This document shows, in pieces, positions 35,905 through 43,799 of a DNA stretch of 64,000 nucleotides. The position numbers were made by a program, and so were the translations under genes. This stretch comes from Nocardia carnea NBRC 14403 (GTDB lineage: Bacteria > Actinomycetota > Actinomycetes > Mycobacteriales > Mycobacteriaceae): contig NZ_BAFV01000053.1 in assembly GCF_000308515.1 (NCBI RefSeq), forward strand, positions 1 through 64,000, in the 5' to 3' direction. The stretch's first letter is position 1; each line of letters opens with the position of its first letter. Under the pieces are notes generated by a model. It was not told the DNA's origin, ran no database searches, and saw nothing but the letters and a program-made list of their open reading frames with translations.

Positions 35905-37248
35905 TCACCGGGAAGCGCGGCACAGAAAGGCGGTGGCGGTGCGGTCGATCCGGGTGATCACCAGTGTGCAGGGCTGGGATCCGGTGGGCTTCAGCCGCCG
36001 CCGCAGTACATCCGGGTCGATGTCCACCCCCCGGACCAGGATCTCGAGGGCACCGCAGTCGTGGCGGCGGAGTTCGGCGCGCAGGGTCTTCTCCCGGAAC
36101 TCGAGCCGATCGATGATCCGGAACCCGCGGACGCCGATGGGAAGCCGGTCACCGGTGAGGTAGGCGATCCGGGGGTCGAGCTGCCACAGGCCGTGGCGGG
36201 CCGCATAGTGCCGGACGAGCCCGGCGCGAACAACCGCACCGTCCGGGTCGATGATCCACTCCCCCGGCGCCCGCTCCGGGATCTCGTCGGGTTCGGCGTC
36301 GGTAAGGGTCGTCACCGTACCCGCCTCCGTCAGCACCGTCGCCCGGCGGTTGACGCCCGGTTCACTCAGGCCCGCAGACCACAGGCATGCTTCGCGGACC
36401 GCCCCGTCCAGCGAGACGATCTCGACCTCACCCGCCCAGCCGAGCCGATCGAAATCCAATCCCGGCGCGCATTTCACAGCCATGTCCCGGCCGGGATAGG
36501 CGGCCAGCAGGTCCGGCAGCGGTGGTTGTAGCGCTGCCGGGTCGAAGGTGCGTTTCCCCCCCGCCCGGCGGGCCGGGTCCGCGATGACAACCGTGCCGGC
36601 GGTACACGGCACCAGCGCATCGGCCCGGACGAGCAGGGTGTTCGTCAATGTCCCTCCCGCCCCGGCGAACGGCACCGCATCCGGCCCGACGGCAGGCGTC
36701 GTGCCCGCATCGAGTACCGCCGAAACGCACCCCGCCGAAGCCGGCTCGTCCCTGCGGAACTCCTGACCGACGCCGGCCCGCGCCGCGGGTCCGGGCTCCC
36801 GTCCGGCATCATCGGGAGACACCGGGCGGGACAGATTGTGCCGCGCCATCGCAAGTCTCACCTGGTCCAGATCGCTCCCGACAACCCGTGGGCAGACCCG
36901 CGCCAGCTCGACCAGTTCAGCACCGATCGAGCAGGTCACATCGTGCACATCGCGACCCGCCAGCCGGGCGGCGCGATGCCGGGCGACCAGGGTCGGGGTG
37001 GCTTGCTGGAGCGCATCGTCGGTGAACAGCCAGTCCTGCGCCCCGGACAGCTTGGCCGCTGCCCGGCGGCGCAGGCGCACGGTTTCGATCAGCGCGGGCG
37101 CCCGCTCTCCATGCGCGTGGCGTACCGCCGCCACATCGGCCAGTTGAGAGGCGGCCGTGAGCTCCAGCCCGGCGACCTCGGCCAGCGCGGCCGCGCCCGC
37201 CGGCGAAAGCAGATAGGCGATATCGGCCGCGCTGAAGCCGTAGCCCAT
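35905..37248 (-). CDS. Class I methyltransferase with THUMP-like C-terminus (Rv3037c-like)
   Basis: 447 aa. The N-terminal helical part (LLSPAGAAALAEVAG ... RLRRRAAAKL) precedes a SAM site DVTCSIGAELVELA with acidic SDLD. The FWDPARR-type core appears as TVVIADPARRAGGKRTF, and a C-terminal THUMP-like region follows, ending with the actinobacterial FLCRASR. Such proteins are presumed RNA methyltransferases, substrate unknown. Its ATG directly abuts the TAG of the upstream methyltransferase gene, so both form one operon. Confidence 0.85.
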   Translation of the reverse strand: MGYGFSAADIAYLLSPAGAAALAEVAGLELTAASQLADVAAVRHAHGERAPALIETVRLRRRAAAKLSGAQDWLFTDDALQQATPTLVARHRAARLAGRDVHDVTCSIGAELVELARVCPRVVGSDLDQVRLAMARHNLSRPVSPDDAGREPGPAARAGVGQEFRRDEPASAGCVSAVLDAGTTPAVGPDAVPFAGAGGTLTNTLLVRADALVPCTAGTVVIADPARRAGGKRTFDPAALQPPLPDLLAAYPGRDMAVKCAPGLDFDRLGWAGEVEIVSLDGAVREACLWSAGLSEPGVNRRATVLTEAGTVTTLTDAEPDEIPERAPGEWIIDPDGAVVRAGLVRHYAARHGLWQLDPRIAYLTGDRLPIGVRGFRIIDRLEFREKTLRAELRRHDCGALEILVRGVDIDPDVLRRRLKPTGSQPCTLVITRIDRTATAFLCRASR

Positions 37249-38223
37249 CTACTTACCGGCGGCCGGCTTCACTCCGGTGATCATGGCGTTGTAGAAGAAC
37301 TGGCGCGGAACCACGCGGCTCATCACGTTCTCGTCCACCCAGCTGAGCCCCAGCCATGCCCGGTACATCGCCATCCGGTAACCGAAGGTGAGTTTCTCGT
37401 CCGGTACCGCGGCCTCGAACGTGCGTACCGGCCAGCCCCACAGGGCGGCGGCGAACTCCTCGGTATGCGCGGCCACGTCCACAGCGCCGGCCGAACGGGC
37501 CATATCCTCGAGCTGGGTGGGGTCGAAGGTGTGCAGATCGACCACGGCCTCCAGGGCCGCGGCACGCGACGATTCGTCCAGTTCCTCCTGGGGCCGGCGC
37601 CAATCCCGCAGGAACGGGAGCTTGGTGATGGCGGTGGTGGCCTTCCAGGTGATGTTGCCCAGATTGCGGGCGTAGAAGTTGCCGACGGTGGTGGGTTCAC
37701 CGGCGAAGACGAAGCGGCCACCCGGTTTCAGCACGCGCAGGCATTCGCGTAGCGACTGCTCGACATCCGGGATGTGATGCAGCACCGCGTGTCCGACCAC
37801 CAGATCGAAGGTGTCGTCGTCGTAGGGGATCGTTTCCGCGTCCGCGACCCGGCCGTCCACATCCAGGCCCAGATGCTCGGCGTTACGCAGCGCGACCTTC
37901 ACCATGCCGGGCGACAGGTCGGTCACCGAACCGGTCTTCGCGATACCGGACTGCATCAGGTTCAGCAGGAAGAAACCGGTTCCGCAGCCCAGTTCCAGGG
38001 CCCGCTCGTACGGCAGGTCCGCCTCGCCGACCGCGGCGTCGAACCGGCCGCGGGCGTATTCGATACAGCGTTCGTCATAGGAGATCGACCATTTGTCGTC
38101 GTAGGTCTCCGCTTCCCAGTCGTGATAGAGCACCTGGGCGAGCTTGGTGTCCTCGAATGCTGCTTCGACCTCCGCGGCGGTGGCGTGCGGATGTGGTGCG
38201 GGGTCGTCGGGGCGTACCGTCAT
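37249..38223 (-). CDS. Class I SAM-dependent methyltransferase (Rv3038c-like)
   Basis: 324 aa from ATG 38223 (MTVRPDDPAP). SAM site ALELGCGTGFFLLNLMQ; VVGHAVLHHIPDVEQSLRECLRVLKPGG is the motif IV-VI region. The C-terminal ~140 residues form a separate helical cap (FFYNAMITGVKP at the end). A longer start at 38277 would add 18 residues lacking similarity. It heads a two-gene methyltransferase operon adjacent to the crotonase and NUDIX genes. Substrate unknown. Confidence 0.88.
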   Translation of the reverse strand: MTVRPDDPAPHPHATAAEVEAAFEDTKLAQVLYHDWEAETYDDKWSISYDERCIEYARGRFDAAVGEADLPYERALELGCGTGFFLLNLMQSGIAKTGSVTDLSPGMVKVALRNAEHLGLDVDGRVADAETIPYDDDTFDLVVGHAVLHHIPDVEQSLRECLRVLKPGGRFVFAGEPTTVGNFYARNLGNITWKATTAITKLPFLRDWRRPQEELDESSRAAALEAVVDLHTFDPTQLEDMARSAGAVDVAAHTEEFAAALWGWPVRTFEAAVPDEKLTFGYRMAMYRAWLGLSWVDENVMSRVVPRQFFYNAMITGVKPAAGK

Positions 38224-38364
38224 GGTCGGAGAGCCTAGTGGGTGCTGCTGGGCGGAGCCCATCCGCAGTCCGCGCACGGCCGGAGCGAAGGCGGAGGTAT
38301 CGCCTATCCTTTGCTTCGGGGTGGCTTGATACCACCGGGTGGGTCCGGGTGGTGCAAGCCTCGT

Positions 38365-39153
38365 TCAGGCGCCGGTGAACTCGGCGAACCCCGGCCCGTC
38401 CCGCAGGTAGGACCGTGTTCCCAAGCGCTGATCGGCGGTATCGAACAGTTGTGCCCATTCGGTGCGGGCCCGTTCGTGGCCGTGCGGTCCCGCCTCGAAC
38501 ACCGCTTTGGCGGCCGCCAGCGCCCGGGAAGGACCACCGATGAACTGCCGGGCCCAGGCGATCGCCGAATCGAGCACATCGTCGGGGGCGACCACCTGAT
38601 CCACCAGACCCAGCCGCGCGGCTTCGTCCGGTTCGACGAAACGACCCGTGTAGACGAGGTCCTTGGCGGCGCCCGGCCCGATCAGCAGCGACAGCCGCCG
38701 GATACCGGCGAGCGGGATCATTCCGGTGCCGATCTGCGGAAGCCCGAGTTTGACGTTGTCGCCGATGATCCGCCGGTCCGCGCCCAGGGCCAGTTCCAGC
38801 CCGGCGCCGAGCGCGTACCCGCTGATCGCCGCGACCGTCGGTTGCGGGATCCGGGCCAGGCAGCCCAGTGCCGTCTGCAGATCGGCGGCCATGGCGGTGG
38901 CCTGTTCGGCCGGTAGCGCGGCGAGTTCGGCCAGATCGTCGCCCGCGCAGAACACCCGCTCGTCGCCGTAGACCACCAGGGCCGCGATTCCGGAATCCGC
39001 ACCGCAGGCAACGGCGGCCGCGGCGATCTCCCGGATCAGCTGGGTACCGAACAGGTTCAGCGGCGGCCGGGCGATCCGCAGCACCGCCACGCAGCGGCCG
39101 GAACCGCCCGCGTGGTCGGGTTCGAGCCGGGACAGGGATACGAATTCGGCCAT
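38365..39153 (-). CDS. Enoyl-CoA hydratase/isomerase family protein (EchA17-like)
   Basis: 262 aa. Crotonase fold: oxyanion-hole segments VFCAGDDLAELAALP and AISGYALGAGLELALGAD, then KLGLPQIGTGMIPLAG. The usual hydratase catalytic glutamates are not clearly both present (the second position reads TGMI), so it may be an isomerase or another crotonase. Its ATG is 11 bases downstream (in reading direction) of the NUDIX gene, forming an operon. Ortholog of Rv3039c. Confidence 0.88.
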   Translation of the reverse strand: MAEFVSLSRLEPDHAGGSGRCVAVLRIARPPLNLFGTQLIREIAAAAVACGADSGIAALVVYGDERVFCAGDDLAELAALPAEQATAMAADLQTALGCLARIPQPTVAAISGYALGAGLELALGADRRIIGDNVKLGLPQIGTGMIPLAGIRRLSLLIGPGAAKDLVYTGRFVEPDEAARLGLVDQVVAPDDVLDSAIAWARQFIGGPSRALAAAKAVFEAGPHGHERARTEWAQLFDTADQRLGTRSYLRDGPGFAEFTGA

Positions 39154-39164
39154 GAGCCGATACG

Positions 39165-40061
39165 CTACCGGGCGCCCGAACCGGCGCCGCCGCGCCCGGA
39201 ACCACCCAGCAGCGAGGGATCGGTCTCGCGCATCCCCTTGGACCCCTGGAGCCGGGACGCATCCGGTATATCGGCGAAATAGCTCATGTTGTCGGGGAAT
39301 TGCAGCAGCATCTTCCCGTCCACGGGACCGAATTCCGGCTGGATCGGTTCGATCGGGGGTTCGGCGGCGAGGATCTCCGCCGTGTCGGCGTAGGCGCCGA
39401 GTGAGGTCAGTTGCGACCAGGTCGGGGGCAGCAGCACCTGGTCACCGGCTTTCCAGGTGGCCAGTGCGGCGGCCGGGGTGGACCAGTGCACGCCGTCGGA
39501 TTCCGAAGTCGCCCCGTCGGCCAGCTGGCCCGCGGGCAGCATCGCGACGAAGAAGTGGGTGTCGTAGCGGCGGCGCTCCACGGTCGGGGTGATCCACCGT
39601 GCCCACGGCCGCAGCAGATCGGCGCGCAGGACGAGCTTCTCCTCCGCCAGGAACTCGGCCAGGGTCAGATCGCGCCCCTCGATCCGTTCCCGCTGCCGCC
39701 GGTATCCGGCGGTATCGGCGACCACAGTGTCCGCGGTGGGGCCGGCCAGCAGCACCCCGCACTCCTCGAAGGTTTCCCGCACCGCGGCGCAGACGAGTGC
39801 CGTGGCCCGCTCCTCGGATACCCCGAACCGCTGCCCCCACCAGCCCGGCGCCGGCCCGGCCCAGTCGATATCGACTTCCGCGTCGACCGGATCCACCCGG
39901 CCACCGGGAAAGGCGGTCATCCCCGCCGCGAACTCCATCGCCCCGGCCCGCCGCTGCAGGAAAACCTCCGGGCCTGCCGCACCGTCACGCACCAGCATCA
40001 CTGTCGACGCGTCCTTGGCTTCGGGCACCTCGGCAGGTTCCGGCACAGTCGTCTCACTCAC
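39165..40061 (-). CDS. NUDIX hydrolase with insertion (NUDT19-like; Rv3040c-like)
   Basis: 298 aa from GTG 40061. The frame is open to 40226, but that part overlaps nothing conserved. The NUDIX box is split by a ~40-residue insert: FPGGRVDPVD then AAVRETFEECGVLL, the arrangement of the NUDT7/19 CoA-diphosphatase branch. FFVAMLPAGQ and ESDGVHWSTPAAAL follow. A role in CoA-derivative hydrolysis beside the crotonase gene is plausible. The SD is weak (CAGGGGTG overlaps the start). Confidence 0.85.
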   Translation of the reverse strand: MSETTVPEPAEVPEAKDASTVMLVRDGAAGPEVFLQRRAGAMEFAAGMTAFPGGRVDPVDAEVDIDWAGPAPGWWGQRFGVSEERATALVCAAVRETFEECGVLLAGPTADTVVADTAGYRRQRERIEGRDLTLAEFLAEEKLVLRADLLRPWARWITPTVERRRYDTHFFVAMLPAGQLADGATSESDGVHWSTPAAALATWKAGDQVLLPPTWSQLTSLGAYADTAEILAAEPPIEPIQPEFGPVDGKMLLQFPDNMSYFADIPDASRLQGSKGMRETDPSLLGGSGRGGAGSGAR

Positions 40062-40238
40062 CCCTGCACAGTAACTCTTGCCCTCCGCCGCGCCCGATCG
40101 CCCACCACCAGCGCCGGGCCTTGGCCGCGAACGTGGGGACCGCTGAACTCGGCGCCGCCACCGGGCACATCCGTTTCGGATACCGCCCAGCCGGTCCGCA
40201 TACGATTCCAGCCAGTTTCTCCGCATCCGATCAGGCAG

Positions 40239-40354
40239 CCTCCGTGGTTCGGGACCCGTCTCGTTCTGGAGCGACAGAGCGGGGGAGCGAAGCGGCGGAG
40301 TGAAGAACGAGACCCATAGGGCCCCGAACCCCGCGCCGCCGGAGGCGGCGCCAT
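40239..40354. repeat. Dispersed palindromic element, copy A
   Basis: A ~116-bp element with nested arms. Outer arms are GGTTCGGGACCC / GGGCCCCGAACC (one mismatch); inner perfect 10-bp arms are GTCTCGTTCT / AGAACGAGAC. Between them lies a GC-rich loop (GGAGCGACAGAGCGGGGGAGCG...). The tail GCCGGAGGCGGCGCC is a further hairpin. It lies between the stop of the ABC ATPase gene (40364) and the NUDIX start. Copy B at 43496-43619 is in the opposite orientation. Confidence 0.85.
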
Positions 40355-40363
40355 AGACACAGC

Positions 40364-41197
40364 TCAGCGGGAGCGGTGGCGGCCGAGGCGGCGGGCGCGG
40401 CGGGCGAAATAGCGGTCGTCGATCCGGTCCAAAGCGATGGATTGGCGGAACGCCTCGCTGAGGTTTTCCGCGGTCAGCACCTCGTCCAACAGGCCCTGGG
40501 TGACGATTTCGCCCTCACTGAGCAGCATGCAATGAGTGAAACCGGGCGGGATCTCTTCGACGTGATGGGTGACCAGCACCAGGGCCGGCGAGTCGGGGTC
40601 GGCGGCGAGATCGCCGAGGCTTTCCACCAGCTCCTCACGACCACCCAGATCCACACCGGCGGCCGGTTCGTCGAGCAGCAGCAGCTCCGGGTCTGTCATG
40701 AGGGCGCGCGCGATCAGGACCCGTTTGCGTTCGCCCTCCGAGAGGGTGCCGTAGGTGCGGTCCAGAAGATGTTCCGCGCCCAGGCTTTCCAGCATATCGA
40801 TCGCGCGGTCGATATCGACATCATCGTATTTCTCGCGCCACCGGCCGAGTACCGCGTAACCCGCGGAGACCACCAGATCGGCGACCCGTTCCTCGGCGGG
40901 GATCCGGGCCGCCAGCGCTGCCGAGGACAGGCCGATCCGCGGCCGCAGTTCGCTGATATCCGTCCGGCCCAGTCGTTCGGCCAGCACGTAGGCGGCCCCG
41001 GAAGAAGGATGCGCTTCGGCGGCCGCGATCTGCAGCAGCGACGTCTTACCGGCCCCGTTGGGCCCCAATATCACCCAGCGTTCGTCGAGTTCGACCTGCC
41101 AGGTGACAGGCCCGACGAGCGTATGCCCGTTGCGGCGGATGGAAACGTCGGTGAAGTCGATGAGCAGATCTGGATCGGGGTGCGCCACAGCCTCCAT
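40364..41197 (-). CDS. ABC transporter ATP-binding protein, soluble (Rv3041c-like)
   Basis: 277 aa from ATG 41197; a start at 41227 is possible. Walker A GPNGAGKTS is at ~45-53, the signature TLSEGERKRVLIARALM is complete, Walker B LLLLDEPAAGVDLGG and the H-loop VTHHVEEIPPGFTHCML follow. It resembles the ModF/PhnL-like single ATPase branch and has no permease nearby, so it may regulate RNA or repair rather than transport. It lies in the same strand block as the Pth2-like gene and serB. Confidence 0.85.
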   Translation of the reverse strand: MEAVAHPDPDLLIDFTDVSIRRNGHTLVGPVTWQVELDERWVILGPNGAGKTSLLQIAAAEAHPSSGAAYVLAERLGRTDISELRPRIGLSSAALAARIPAEERVADLVVSAGYAVLGRWREKYDDVDIDRAIDMLESLGAEHLLDRTYGTLSEGERKRVLIARALMTDPELLLLDEPAAGVDLGGREELVESLGDLAADPDSPALVLVTHHVEEIPPGFTHCMLLSEGEIVTQGLLDEVLTAENLSEAFRQSIALDRIDDRYFARRARRLGRHRSR

Positions 41198-41235
41198 CTT
41201 GTCTCGAGAGGTACTCGGTCGCGGCACCGGGCACG

Positions 41236-42075
41236 CTACCGCTGATCGAGTCGCGCCGGACGGGTGGCGATCACCGTGGTCGAACCGGGGGCCACCTCGG
41301 TGAAACCCGCGTCCCGGACGGCGGTCGCCGCGCTACGCGCCACCGCGGTGCGCAGCATCTCCCATTCGTCGGGCTCGGCTTCGCGCACCGCACAGGCGAA
41401 TCCGCGCTGCGCCCAGGCCCGCGCCTGTTCGACGGGAAGTGCGCCGGCGAACAGCATGCTCGCATGCCCGACCTGCGCCGCGGCCTTACCGACCGTCATG
41501 CCGAGCGCGGCATTCACCCAGAACACCGGCACATCCAGCGGAACCGGGCCCGGATCGTCGGATTCCAGGTCGGTGCCACCGATCTGGAGCCGCCGGATCC
41601 GCGGATCCACCGCTCCCACCGGCCCCGGCACCAAAGCCCGCACCAGCGCCCCACCGCTTTCGACGGTCACCCCGGGCACCTCGTTCGCAGCCGCCCACTG
41701 CGCACCCCGCGCCCGCCGGGCGACCTTCCGGATCCGCGACCGCTTCCACGCCAGATACGGCTGCTCCCATTCGCCCGCGGAACCGACCCGTGGATCCAGG
41801 CACAGCGCCACCGCTGCACCGGCCGCCGCGGCGAGCAGATCGCTACGCGCCGGCGGATCGTTCTTGGGCAGATGCAACACCATCTGCATGGCCTGGACCT
41901 GTGCGGGATCATCGGGGTCCCCCGAACCCCCGTAACCCGCGGCGAGTTCCGCGTGGCGCTCGGAAAACCCTGGGTCACCGAAGAAATCGATATCCGGGTC
42001 CGGCGGCAGGTCCCCCACCTCGGCCCATTCTCGACCGTCCGCCACCACATCCCCGCCGCTATCCGGCAGCATCAC
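41236..42075 (-). CDS. Peptidyl-tRNA hydrolase type 2 (Pth2)-like protein
   Basis: 279 aa from GTG 42075 (GGAGG six bases upstream; an in-frame ATG follows at once). The C-terminal ~115 residues match the Pth2 fold: VPVFWVNAALGMTVGKAAAQVGHASMLFAG is the signature where Pth2 places catalytic K and H, and ending GSTTVIATRPA. The N-terminal ~150 residues are an actinobacterial extension (LHLPKNDPPARSDLLAAAAG). It should cleave peptidyl-tRNA; the extra domain is unexplained. It is upstream of the ABC gene, with 38 bases between them. Confidence 0.75.
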   Translation of the reverse strand: MMLPDSGGDVVADGREWAEVGDLPPDPDIDFFGDPGFSERHAELAAGYGGSGDPDDPAQVQAMQMVLHLPKNDPPARSDLLAAAAGAAVALCLDPRVGSAGEWEQPYLAWKRSRIRKVARRARGAQWAAANEVPGVTVESGGALVRALVPGPVGAVDPRIRRLQIGGTDLESDDPGPVPLDVPVFWVNAALGMTVGKAAAQVGHASMLFAGALPVEQARAWAQRGFACAVREAEPDEWEMLRTAVARSAATAVRDAGFTEVAPGSTTVIATRPARLDQR

Positions 42076-42255
42076 ACAAAGCCTCCAAGCACCCGACCAA
42101 CACCGGTCGACAGCCTACCTACGCATCCGCACCCCGCCCGCCGTGGACCTGTCCGCGCAACCGGCTCCGGTACGGGCAGGTGGCCTATACACCGATCCGG
42201 CACCGGGCTGCCTCGGCCGGTTGCCGACGTTTTCCGCCCCACGACCCCGGTGCCA

Positions 42256-43497
42256 CTACCCCAGCGGTACCCGCCGCAGCAGCCCGTCTTCCGCATCCGC
42301 GGCCTCCACCTCGTCGCGGGTGACCCCGAGGATGAACAACACCGCATCGAGATATGGGTGCGACAGGGCCGTATCGGCGACCTCCCGCAGCGCCGGTTTG
42401 GCGTTGAACGCCACACCCAGACCCGCCGCGTTCAACATATCGATATCGTTGGCCCCGTCGCCGACGGCGACCGTCTGCTCCATCGGGACCCCGGATTCGG
42501 CCGCGAACGCCCGCAGCGCGGTCGCCTTGTAGGCGCGGTCCACGATCTGGCCCACCACCCGGCCGGTGAGTTTGCCCTCGACCACTTCCAGCACATTCGC
42601 CTGCACGAAATCGAGTTCGAGTTCACGGGCCAGCGGGTCGATCACCTGCCGGAAACCACCGGAGACGACACCGCACCGGAAACCCAGCCGCTTCAGGGTC
42701 CGGATGGTCGTGCGCGCGCCGGGCGTCAGGGCAATGGTCGCCGCAACCTCCGCGATCACCGATTCGTCCAGCCCGGCCAAGGTTGCGACCCGCTGCCGCA
42801 GCGATTCCGCGAAATCGATCTCACCGCGCATCGCCGCCTCGGTAACGGCGCGCACCTGCTCCTCCACACCCGCGTATGCCGCCAGCATTTCGATGACCTC
42901 ACCCTGGATGAGAGTGGAGTCCACATCGAACACGATCAGCCGTTTGGCCCGCCGGGCCAGCCCGGCCCGCTCCACGGCGATATCGACGCGCTCGGTGACC
43001 GCGACCTCGGCCAGCGCCGTCCGCAACCGCGAATCGGTATCACCGGCCCGGTCCGGGGCGGTGACCATGAGCTCCATACCGGTGACCGGATAGTCGGCGA
43101 TCCCGCGAATCAGATCGATGTTCACACCGAGCGCGGCCAGCTCCCGCGATACCGCGCTGAATGCCCGCGCCGTCACCGGCGCGCCCAGTACCACCACGGC
43201 ATGCGTGGAAACGGGTGCCCGGGCGGCATCGGCATCGACATCCACATCGACCTGCATACCGACGGTGTTCATCGCCTCTTCGAGCTCGTCCTGCAAGGCC
43301 TCGGGATCGGAGGGGCAGCTGACCAGCACGCCCAAGGTGAGCCGGCCGCGGATCACCACCTGCTCGATATCGAGCAGACTCACCCGATGCCGCGACAGCG
43401 CGGTCAACAGCACCGAAGTGACCCCCGGACGGTCGGGCCCGGTGACGGTGACGAGAACGGTCGTCTCGGCCAAGAACCTGCTCACTCTCTGTATCAT
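42256..43497 (-). CDS. serB: Phosphoserine phosphatase SerB2-type (ACT-ACT-HAD)
   Basis: 413 aa. Two ACT domains (~12-80 and ~99-175: TVLVTVTGPDRPGV, AVVVLGAPVTARAFS) precede a HAD phosphatase whose DVDST has nucleophile D191 and general acid D193; GDGANDIDMLNAAGLG is the metal motif. It hydrolyses phosphoserine to serine. The ACT domains confer serine/amino-acid sensing in SerB2. The ATG (43497) lies inside the end of repeat copy B, which also supplies GGAGG seven bases upstream; the start may differ if the repeat inserted here. A later start MxxVSRF or GTG is possible. Confidence 0.92.
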   Translation of the reverse strand: MIQRVSRFLAETTVLVTVTGPDRPGVTSVLLTALSRHRVSLLDIEQVVIRGRLTLGVLVSCPSDPEALQDELEEAMNTVGMQVDVDVDADAARAPVSTHAVVVLGAPVTARAFSAVSRELAALGVNIDLIRGIADYPVTGMELMVTAPDRAGDTDSRLRTALAEVAVTERVDIAVERAGLARRAKRLIVFDVDSTLIQGEVIEMLAAYAGVEEQVRAVTEAAMRGEIDFAESLRQRVATLAGLDESVIAEVAATIALTPGARTTIRTLKRLGFRCGVVSGGFRQVIDPLARELELDFVQANVLEVVEGKLTGRVVGQIVDRAYKATALRAFAAESGVPMEQTVAVGDGANDIDMLNAAGLGVAFNAKPALREVADTALSHPYLDAVLFILGVTRDEVEAADAEDGLLRRVPLG

Positions 43498-43619
43498 GGC
43501 GGCGCCTCCGGCGCCGCGTGGTTTGGGGCCCTATGGGTCTCGTTCTTCACTCCGCCGCTCCTCCGCTTCGCTCCCCCGCTCTGTCGCTCCAGAACGAGAC
43601 GGGCCCCAAACCATGGAGG
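43496..43619. repeat. Dispersed palindromic element, copy B
   Basis: A ~124-bp element, inverted relative to copy A (40239-40354). Outer arms are GGTTTGGGGCCC / GGGCCCCAAACC (perfect 12 bp), inner arms AGAACGAGAC / GTCTCGTTCT (perfect 10 bp). Copy B has a small extra segment in the loop (GGAGGAGC). The outer-arm change from C-G in copy A to T-A in copy B keeps the pair, showing compensatory change. Its right end reads GGAGGCGCCGCCATG on the minus strand and overlaps the serB start. Confidence 0.85.
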
Positions 43620-43748
43620 TGGACGAATCCGGGGGGCGCTGCGCTGTGCCGCTCGGAGGACTCGGAACTGTGCGAGGCCCTCCATAATCTAAGCGTTCGG
43701 CACTCGGCGCTCCGCCGACGGCCCCTGGGTTTCGCGACCGAAATACAG

Positions 43749-43778
43749 CGCGCCCGCCGACCTGGGCCGACGGGCGCG
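43749..43778 (-). terminator. Terminator downstream of ctaD
   Basis: Perfect 8-bp arms CGCGCCCG / CGGGCGCG with a 14-base loop lie 22 bases beyond the ctaD stop on the minus strand. A U-tract is weak (CTGTATTTC). It probably isolates ctaD from serB. Confidence 0.6.
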
Positions 43779-43799
43779 TCTGTGTACTGCGGGAGCGGG

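Noticed and set aside
41464..43692. A 742-codon plus-strand frame covering Pth2-like and serB
   Set aside because: It is the antisense shadow of two well-supported genes; composition is Arg/His/Gln-heavy and no motif is recognisable. Its end includes palindromic repeat copy B.
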